The notes beneath the pieces were generated by a model. The model made no database searches. It was not told where the DNA came from and saw nothing but the letters and a program-made list of their open reading frames with translations. A program made the position numbers and the translations under genes. Source: Hyphomonas sp. Mor2 (GTDB taxonomy: Bacteria > Pseudomonadota > Alphaproteobacteria > Caulobacterales > Hyphomonadaceae). Taken from it: 64,000 nucleotides of DNA. Each line of letters begins with the position of its first letter. Positions within the stretch are counted from its first letter, which is position 1. Of the stretch, positions 58,477 through 64,000 are shown piece after piece. The stretch covers positions 3,100,001 to 3,164,000 of the forward strand of contig NZ_CP017718.1 in the NCBI RefSeq assembly GCF_001854405.1, in the 5' to 3' direction.

Positions 58477-59291
58477 AGCCGGAACGTGCCTTCGATCACG
58501 GTGACGCTATGGCCGCGCAGCTTGACCCGGTCGCCGGCAAGTTCGACATCGACATAGGCGCCGCGACCTGGATAGGCCTGATAGCACCGGGCGGTGGTTT
58601 CGCCTTTAAGCTGCTCGACCAGAGGTGCCACCATACAGTGCCAGCTGCCGGTGGCCGGGTCTTCCGGAATGCCGGAGCCCGGGGCGAAGAAGCGGCTGGT
58701 CACGTCAACCTCATCGCCGTCCAGCGCCAGAACGCCAAAGTTGCCGACCCCCCATTTGCCATCGCTTGTTCCCAGCGTTTTCAACCGCTCCAGATCGGGC
58801 TGCAGCGCGCGAATCTCGTCTGCGGTTTCGTACAGACCGACATAGCAGGGACCGACAAAACCCTTGATCGGGGTCTTGCCGAAGGCTTCGGCAATCTCCG
58901 CATCCACCTCGACCGGCTCTGCAGCTTGCGCCGGGAAATCCATTTCCAGGCGGCCATCATCCAATCGTGAGACAAACAGGTCGCCGGATTGAACCGTCTG
59001 GAACGTGATCTGATCGCCCCCATACCCGGCAATCGAATAGAGATAGTGCCCGGCGGCCAGCGTCGCATGCCCGCACAGTGGCACTTCCACCGCCGGCGTA
59101 AACCAGCGCAGCTTCCAGATGCCGTCCCCGTTCGGGACGATGAAAGCGGTCTCCGCGACATTGTTCTCGGCGGCAATTTTCTGCATCACCTCGTCGGCCA
59201 GAAAGGCGTCCAGGGGCATGACGCAGGCCTGGTTGCCTTCAAAGGCCTGGCTGGCAAAGGCGTCGATCTGGGCAAATGGAAGTGTTGGCAT
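58473..59291 (-). CDS. PhzF-family isomerase/epimerase
   Basis: A 272-residue PhzF-like protein. The catalytic Glu lies in NNVAETAFI, LRWFTPAVEVPLCGHATLA is the hallmark of the first domain, and the second domain has FFAPGSGIPEDPATGSWHC. PhzF-family members isomerise small carboxylic acids, but most bacterial ones have unknown substrates. ATG 59291 is preceded by GAGGGCGG. It is on the same strand as thiD but 76 nt away with no clear link. Confidence 0.92.
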   Translation of the reverse strand: MPTLPFAQIDAFASQAFEGNQACVMPLDAFLADEVMQKIAAENNVAETAFIVPNGDGIWKLRWFTPAVEVPLCGHATLAAGHYLYSIAGYGGDQITFQTVQSGDLFVSRLDDGRLEMDFPAQAAEPVEVDAEIAEAFGKTPIKGFVGPCYVGLYETADEIRALQPDLERLKTLGTSDGKWGVGNFGVLALDGDEVDVTSRFFAPGSGIPEDPATGSWHCMVAPLVEQLKGETTARCYQAYPGRGAYVDVELAGDRVKLRGHSVTVIEGTFRL

Positions 59292-59367
59292 ACCGCCCTC
59301 CTGTGTTGGCCACCGAGAGGTCTCACAGGCGGTCAGGCAAGACAAACCATGATTTCTAAGCGATCGA

Positions 59368-60189
59368 TCAGCTCTCCTGATCGAGCAATTTCCAATTGTG
59401 CGCGACGGGGCCATGGCCCTTGCCCAAGCCTGGGGCCTGCTTGATCGCCTCGTGCAGATAGAGACGCGCCGCATTGACGGCGTCGGGCACGGCCTCGCCT
59501 TGCGCGATCAAGGCGGCACTGGCGCTCGCCAAGGTGCAGCCCGTGCCGTGTGTGGACGTGGTTTCGATCCGTTCGCTCTCGAACATCCATTCCCCGGACT
59601 CGGTTTGCAGCACGTCGATCACGACGGCGCCGGGAATATGCCCGCCCTTGACCAGCGCGCCCTTGGCGCCGCGTTCGAGCAGCGCCTCTGCCGCGCGCCG
59701 CTGACCATTGATGCCATCGACCGCCTTGCCGGTCAGGGTCTCCGCTTCCGGCGCGTTCGGCGTGACCAGCGTGGCCCGCGGAATCATCAGCGCGGCCATG
59801 GCCGAGACGGCGCGGTCGTCAACCAGCGCATCGCCCGAGGTGGCGACCATGACCGGGTCGACAATGCGCATCGTGTCCCGGGCGCGCGCATCGAGCGTTT
59901 CGGCCACGGTCTCGACCAGTTCGGCGCTGCCCAGCATGCCGGTCTTGATCGCGTCCGCGCCAATGTCGGACAGGCAGGCCGCCATCTGTTTCTGAACGGC
60001 GTCCAGCGCCACCGGCCAGACCCCGTGCACGCCGGTCGTGTCCTGCGCGGTAATGGCGGTGATCGCGGTCATGGCATAGCCGCCGAGCATCGTGACGGCC
60101 TTGATGTCGGCCTGAATACCGGCCCCGCCGCCGCTATCGGATCCAGCGATGATCAGGACCCGGCCTTGAGGATCTGAGGTCTCGGTCAT
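59368..60189 (-). CDS. thiD: hydroxymethylpyrimidine/phosphomethylpyrimidine kinase ThiD
   Basis: A 273-residue ribokinase-like kinase that phosphorylates HMP and HMP-P in thiamine synthesis. Seen are IIAGSDSGGGAGIQADIKA, AITAQDTTGVHGV, the substrate loop and the anion hole TTSTHGTGCTLASA. No other thi gene or TPP riboswitch is visible nearby. It overlaps the upstream lipoprotein by 4 nt, so it is translated from a transcript that begins with the acyl-CoA synthetase, which is an odd partner. Family identity is strong. Confidence 0.95.
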   Translation of the reverse strand: MTETSDPQGRVLIIAGSDSGGGAGIQADIKAVTMLGGYAMTAITAITAQDTTGVHGVWPVALDAVQKQMAACLSDIGADAIKTGMLGSAELVETVAETLDARARDTMRIVDPVMVATSGDALVDDRAVSAMAALMIPRATLVTPNAPEAETLTGKAVDGINGQRRAAEALLERGAKGALVKGGHIPGAVVIDVLQTESGEWMFESERIETTSTHGTGCTLASASAALIAQGEAVPDAVNAARLYLHEAIKQAPGLGKGHGPVAHNWKLLDQES

Positions 60190-60779
60190 TGCGCGATCGG
60201 CGCCTCACCCCAGGGCGGCGGCGGTGCCTCAACCGGGGTCGAGAGATCGAACTCGACGCGGAACAAGCGCTCAGGGCGGCTCATCTGATAGGCGAACATG
60301 TCTTCCGGCTCGATCTCCACCGTCCAGGTGTTCTGGGTCGAGACCTCAATTTCCTGGGCAATGAACAGCGTGCGGGTCTCTTCATCAACCGGGAAGGCCT
60401 GCAGGGAGGCGGTGCCGATGCCGGTGCTGTCGCCGCCATATTGGGTGAGGACGTCCTCGCTGCCATCTTCATGGCGGTGATCATGTTTCAGGCGCAGGCC
60501 GGTTTCGGTCCGCGTGATCACCCAGGTGCGCGAGCGATCCTCGTTGACGGCGAATGGAATCCGCACCGTCAGCCCATCGCATCTGGCCGGACCCATGATC
60601 ATGGAGGCCTGTTTGAAGTCGGCATCGACGGCGTCATCACTGACCAGCGATCCGGCATAAGCTTCGCCATTGCAGAGCTGGCTGAGCCGCTCAAAATAGC
60701 GCGCTTCCGGGGCAGGATCCGAAGGCGCACCGCCGCAGGCGGCAACCAGAAGAGCAGATGCGGCCAGGACGCGTCGCAT
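60186..60779 (-). CDS. lipoprotein of unknown function
   Basis: A 197-residue protein with a lipoprotein signal (LVAAC) and a mature region of mostly beta strands (FERLSQLCNGEAYAGSLVS, TWVITRTETGLRLKHDHRHEDGSED, LFIAQEIEVSTQNTWTVEIEP). It has a proline-rich C-terminal end. I do not recognise the family. It begins at the last base of the acyl-CoA synthetase gene and overlaps thiD by 4 nt, so it is coupled to both. Confidence 0.6.
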   Translation of the reverse strand: MRRVLAASALLVAACGGAPSDPAPEARYFERLSQLCNGEAYAGSLVSDDAVDADFKQASMIMGPARCDGLTVRIPFAVNEDRSRTWVITRTETGLRLKHDHRHEDGSEDVLTQYGGDSTGIGTASLQAFPVDEETRTLFIAQEIEVSTQNTWTVEIEPEDMFAYQMSRPERLFRVEFDLSTPVEAPPPPWGEAPIAQ

Positions 60780-62569
60780 CAGAATTTCACCGCGCCAGAC
60801 TTGATGGTTTCAAACGCGTCTGGCGTCAGCGGCTCATACTTGCCGGTATCGGGATCAAAGTACCAGATCGGGTCGCTGACTGTGTCGGGGTCGAACCCTT
60901 CCTTGACCAGCTCGACCTTGCGATACTTGAAGGTCCCTGTCGTCTCGGCTTCCTGCTGGATCCGGATGAAAAGCGGGATGGCATATTTAGGCAGGTGCTC
61001 GCCGAGCCAGGCATAGAGCGTGTCATACTCAACTTCGCCATCGGTGGTGATTGCCGCCATGCCGGCGCGGCCATCTGTGCCTGGGACGCTGACACCGTAG
61101 ACATTTGCGGTAGCGATGCCGGGCGCGCGGGCGACGAATTCGGCGACCTCATTGGTCGAGACATTCTCCCCTTTCCAGCGGAACGTGTCACCGATGCGGT
61201 CAATGAAGAAGATATAGCCCTCTTCATCCTTCTTCATCAGGTCGCCGGTGCGGAACCACATGTCGCCGTCCTCGAAGACGTTGCGCAATACCTTTTTCTG
61301 AGTCGCGGCCTGGTCATTATAGCCTTCGAACCGGGTGCGGGCATCGTCGCCGACCTTGCCGATCGCTTCGCCAGGCTCGTTTGGCTCGGCCCGGATGCAG
61401 AACCCGTCCTCGCCGCGGATCGGTGCTTCTTCGACAATATCGAACTTGACGAAGGCGACGTGGCCAAACACGCCTTTTTCCAGATAGCCGGGAATGCGCC
61501 CGACCGCGCCGACCTTGCCGTCAAATCCGAGGAAACTGACATTACCCTCGGTCGAGCCGTAAAACTCGCAGACATAGGGAATGTTGAATCGGCTGAGGAA
61601 CTCTTCCCAGATGTCGGGACGCAGACCATTGCCGAAGCCGGTGCGCAGCTGGTGCGCCCGCTCTTTCGGATGCGAGGGGGAATTTACCAGGTAGCGGCAA
61701 AGCTCACCAATATAGACAATCGACGTGACGCCCTGATCAGACACATCATCCCAGAATTCGGAGGCAGAAAATCTCTTGCGCAAGACGATGCTGGCGCCGG
61801 TCATCAAGGCCTGGCCGACGCCGCACAGGCCGCCTGTGCCATGATAGAGGGGCAGGGTGATATAGATGCGGTCGCGGGAGGTGATCTTGCACGGCGCGAT
61901 GAAGGACCGCATCATGCCCTGCGTGCGGGCCTGGGTCAGGCGAGCGGCCTTGGGCAGACCGGTGGTGCCTGAAGTATAGACATAGAGGCAGAGATCCTTG
62001 CCGCGCAGCGCAGCGCGATGTTCACGGCTCGGGCGCTGCTCAGAAGCGCCGGCGAGGGACGCGACCAGGTCCTGGCCTTCACTGCCGCCATAGGACCAGA
62101 TCTTGGGATCGCCTTCGAACAGTCCATTCGCGCTGCGGATCGCCTCATCCTGATCGGCGCCGGTAATGATCAGCTTGGCATCGGCAATGTTGACGCAATG
62201 GGCCAGCGCCTTGTAGGTCAGATTGTGATTGATCAGGCCGACCACGACGCCGATCTTGGACAGGCCATACCAGAAGGACACATATTCCGGCCGGTTCTCC
62301 ATGAACAGGGCGACGGCATCGCCGGATTGCAGGCCGAGCCCGAGGGCCCAGTTCGCCACCTTGTTCGCCAGCGCGTCCATTTCGGCATAGGTGGTCAGCC
62401 GGCCTTCAAATCGCCAGGCGACATTGTTGGGGTATTTATCTGCGACGCGTTCAAAGTCGTCGGCGACGAGATTTTCAGAGTCCGGATCGATATCATCGGT
62501 CCACTTTTTCAGTCTCTGTAATGTTAGAAGCGTCCCGACTTCGCGTTGTATGGTTTGCAGCAACCCCAT
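60779..62569 (-). CDS. long-chain acyl-CoA synthetase, FATP/FadD-like
   Basis: A 596-residue ANL-superfamily enzyme that activates fatty acids to CoA thioesters. The AMP-binding motif is YTSGTTGLPKAA, the A5 motif YGSTEGNVS, the later GDTFRWKGENVSTNEV marks the C-terminal domain and FKYRKVELVKEGFDP the end. The match is closest to very-long-chain acyl-CoA synthetase/FATP-like proteins. It is divergent from tesB, so synthesis and hydrolysis of acyl-CoA share a promoter region. It heads an apparent three-gene run with a lipoprotein and thiD. Confidence 0.9.
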   Translation of the reverse strand: MGLLQTIQREVGTLLTLQRLKKWTDDIDPDSENLVADDFERVADKYPNNVAWRFEGRLTTYAEMDALANKVANWALGLGLQSGDAVALFMENRPEYVSFWYGLSKIGVVVGLINHNLTYKALAHCVNIADAKLIITGADQDEAIRSANGLFEGDPKIWSYGGSEGQDLVASLAGASEQRPSREHRAALRGKDLCLYVYTSGTTGLPKAARLTQARTQGMMRSFIAPCKITSRDRIYITLPLYHGTGGLCGVGQALMTGASIVLRKRFSASEFWDDVSDQGVTSIVYIGELCRYLVNSPSHPKERAHQLRTGFGNGLRPDIWEEFLSRFNIPYVCEFYGSTEGNVSFLGFDGKVGAVGRIPGYLEKGVFGHVAFVKFDIVEEAPIRGEDGFCIRAEPNEPGEAIGKVGDDARTRFEGYNDQAATQKKVLRNVFEDGDMWFRTGDLMKKDEEGYIFFIDRIGDTFRWKGENVSTNEVAEFVARAPGIATANVYGVSVPGTDGRAGMAAITTDGEVEYDTLYAWLGEHLPKYAIPLFIRIQQEAETTGTFKYRKVELVKEGFDPDTVSDPIWYFDPDTGKYEPLTPDAFETIKSGAVKF

Positions 62570-62701
62570 TCAGAACTCGCCTTTTCGTTTCCTATCCAGT
62601 GTATTCTCAGCAACACCTAGGTTGCGCCTGTCCCCGTTTCCAGTATCTGGCATAGCTGTTACACACTGGGCTTCAATCTCAAATGCGAAAGACCACACGA
62701 A

Positions 62702-63574
62702 ATGTCTGATCCTGTCGGCGAATTGCTACACCTCATGGACCTGGAACGGCTCGAAGTGGACCTGTTTCGCGGACAAAGCCCGGAGAATGAGACGAATCAA
62801 CGCGTATTCGGTGGTCAGGTGATCTCGCAATCACTGGTGGCGGCCTATCGCACGGTGGATACCGATACGCGCACCTGCCATTCGCTGCATGCCTATTTCC
62901 TGCGCCCGGGCGACCCGTCCATTCCGATCATCTATGAAGTCGACCGCTCGCGGGATGGCGGCAGTTTCACGACGCGGCGCGTGGTCGCGATCCAGCACGG
63001 CAAGCAGATCTTCAATATGGCGGTCTCCTTTCACAAGGTGGAAGAGGGGTGGCACCACCAGCACGCCAAGCCGGACGTACCGGCCCCTGAAGAGCTGGAT
63101 GACCGGATTGAGTGGCGCAAGAAATTCGCGGCCCGCCTGCCGGAGCGCCATCAGGAGCATTTCCTGCGCCCGCGCCCGATCGAGATTCGCGAAATCGATC
63201 CGCTCGATCCGCTGAAACCCGAAAAGGTCAGCGATGTGCAGCATCTCTGGTTCCGGGTGCGCCGCGAGATCGATGAGCAGCCCTGGCTGCACCATTGCTT
63301 GATGGCATACGCGTCTGACATGTCCTTGCTGGGCACGGGCAACCGGCCACATGGTGTATCCTGGATGACGGGTGATCTGATGGCCGCAAGCCTCGATCAC
63401 GCCATGTGGTTCCATGCGCCGATCAATTTCAGCGACTGGCATCTGTACACAATGGATAGTCCGTATGCGGGCGGTGCGCGCAGCTTCAATCGCGGATCCA
63501 TTTTCACGCGGGACGGCCAGCTGGTGGCCAGCGTCGCACAGGAAGGCCTGATGCGGCCTCTGAAGCGCAAATAG
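62702..63574 (+). CDS. tesB: acyl-CoA thioesterase II (TesB)
   Basis: A 290-residue TesB-type thioesterase with the double hot-dog fold. It hydrolyses medium- and long-chain acyl-CoAs. Characteristic segments are RVFGGQVISQSLVAAYRTV, the SLHAYFLRPGDPSIPIIYEVDRSRDGGSFTTRRVVAIQ stretch, the catalytic Asp in SLDHAMWFHAP and DWHLYTMDSPYAGGARSFNRG. It is divergent from an acyl-CoA synthetase gene. After its stop follow the AT-rich palindromes at 63.6 kb. It is cytoplasmic. Confidence 0.95.
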   Translation: MSDPVGELLHLMDLERLEVDLFRGQSPENETNQRVFGGQVISQSLVAAYRTVDTDTRTCHSLHAYFLRPGDPSIPIIYEVDRSRDGGSFTTRRVVAIQHGKQIFNMAVSFHKVEEGWHHQHAKPDVPAPEELDDRIEWRKKFAARLPERHQEHFLRPRPIEIREIDPLDPLKPEKVSDVQHLWFRVRREIDEQPWLHHCLMAYASDMSLLGTGNRPHGVSWMTGDLMAASLDHAMWFHAPINFSDWHLYTMDSPYAGGARSFNRGSIFTRDGQLVASVAQEGLMRPLKRK

Positions 63575-63586
63575 CGTGGAAATATA

Positions 63587-63598
63587 GGATATTTATCC
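63587..63598. promoter_or_regulatory. small AT-rich palindrome before the AAA ATPase
   Basis: GGATA and TATCC flank TT, in a run of TATA-like motifs 13 nt after the tesB stop. It lies upstream of a larger palindrome at 63618 and may be part of the same site. Confidence 0.35.
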
Positions 63599-63617
63599 AA
63601 ATATATCTAAATATAAC

Positions 63618-63645
63618 CCAATATATCACCAGCTTGATATATTGG
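63618..63645. promoter_or_regulatory. 11-6-11 perfect palindrome, likely operator
   Basis: CCAATATATCA and TGATATATTGG flank six bases, 23 nt before the start of the AAA ATPase. The composition (about 70% A+T) contrasts sharply with the surrounding genome. Confidence 0.65.
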
Positions 63646-63668
63646 CATAAAAACCATACAATTTCCCT

Positions 63669-64000
63669 ATGGATCCGGTTCGCAACCCCTTCGCGCCTGG
63701 CGCAGGATCACAGCCGCCAGAGCTGGCAGGACGCGAGGGCCTGATCGAGCAGGCTGACTTTGCCATTCAGCGCCTGCTGCATGGGCGCCATGACAAGGCG
63801 CAAATCCTGCTCGGATTGCGCGGGACCGGCAAAACCGTCCTGCTCAACAAGTTCGAGCACATGGCGACCGCGCATGGCTGCGACACGACCTTTATCGAGG
63901 CCCCGGAGGACCGCACGCTCGCCTCCTTGCTGGTGCCGCGTCTGCAGAAGATCCTGCGGGCCTTGTCCGCGGTCGAGGCGGCGAAAGCCCTCTCTCATCG
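63669..64000 (+). CDS. AAA-type ATPase, partial at window end
   Basis: The first 110 residues of an ATP-binding protein. After a short N-terminal stretch (MDPVRNPFAPGAGSQPPELAGRE) the Walker A GLRGTGKTVLLNKFEHMA lies at about 50-60, and the arrangement resembles orphan DUF/AAA proteins of the STAND/ORC-like type. The C-terminus is outside the window, so function cannot be assigned. The gene is preceded by an AT-rich 11-6-11 palindrome, and it has its own promoter. Not part of a familiar operon as far as visible. Confidence 0.8.
   Translation, partial: MDPVRNPFAPGAGSQPPELAGREGLIEQADFAIQRLLHGRHDKAQILLGLRGTGKTVLLNKFEHMATAHGCDTTFIEAPEDRTLASLLVPRLQKILRALSAVEAAKALSH

Noticed and set aside
60758..61972. 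404-codon open frame on the plus strand opposite the acyl-CoA synthetase gene
   Set aside because: It is a mirror frame of a strongly identified gene in GC-rich DNA, with low-complexity composition and no family features.
1..64000. CRISPR arrays, tRNA or rRNA genes, transposases, integrases or phage genes
   Set aside because: None seen. No evenly spaced direct repeats with spacers, no tRNA-like cloverleaf, and no mobile-element enzyme could be recognised, though short tRNAs could be missed by eye.

Overview
The window looks like a chromosome segment of a stalked or budding marine-type alphaproteobacterium, most likely close to the Hyphomonadaceae/Caulobacterales. This is an inference from gene content: high GC with alphaproteobacterial codon use, ccmABCD next to acnA, a PhaR/PhaB pair, the general stress response trio NepR/PhyR/HWE kinase, a CtrA-type box (TTAA-N7-TTAA), and many acyl-CoA enzymes. 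No rRNA, tRNA, CRISPR array, transposase or phage gene was recognised.

Layout. 0-3.9 kb: an acyl/feruloyl-CoA ligase, a membrane-anchored unknown and an HSL-type esterase. 3.9-8.3 kb: a tight four-gene cassette of an S8 protease lipoprotein, two small lipoproteins and a LytM (M23) lipoprotein. 8.4-12.5 kb: housekeeping genes (DUF2333, NfuA-like, EamA, IspZ, Nudix). 12.5-18.8 kb: a MarR regulator with a lysine tail, ccmDCBA on the minus strand, acnA and a DUF1223 protein. 18.8-23.2 kb: phaR/phaB, a nuclease lipoprotein, a secreted DUF11-like protein, an SMP-30 protein and folA. 23.2-28.4 kb: a VUT transporter, an FMN-binding glutamate synthase-like protein and a paired acyl-CoA dehydrogenase operon. 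28.5-33.7 kb: a glycosyltransferase, a truncated photolyase, a small Arg-rich ORF unit, SixA, a peroxiredoxin and an SDR.

33.7-38.9 kb is an accessory region. It carries REP-like repeats, VOC proteins, an ArsR regulator and a visibly lower-GC stretch holding a NepR-like small protein, a Crp/Fnr regulator and a stand-alone PhyR-type sigma-like protein without a receiver domain. 38.9-46.5 kb holds regulators with enzymes (LysR/VOC/cytochrome b561, DUF1697, 2-hydroxyacid dehydrogenase, phytanoyl-CoA dioxygenase with a divergent TetR) and a TAXI binding protein. 46.6-54.8 kb holds ftsH, bolA, PilZ, then HWE kinase, nepR and phyR without a visible ecfG, DUF4349, DUF6065 and a YbaK deacylase. 54.7-64 kb holds a PstS-like protein, murI, a HhH protein, EamA, PhzF, thiD, an acyl-CoA synthetase, tesB and the start of an orphan AAA ATPase behind a large palindrome.

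The best candidates for something undescribed are the low-GC NepR-like/Crp/sigma-like island, which looks like a second, receiver-less partner-switching module beside the canonical NepR-PhyR locus, and the protease/lipoprotein/LytM cassette. Other points of note are a CcmC with a degenerate tryptophan-rich motif, a photolyase lacking most of its FAD domain, and a terminator hairpin that also contains the ribosome binding site of the next gene.
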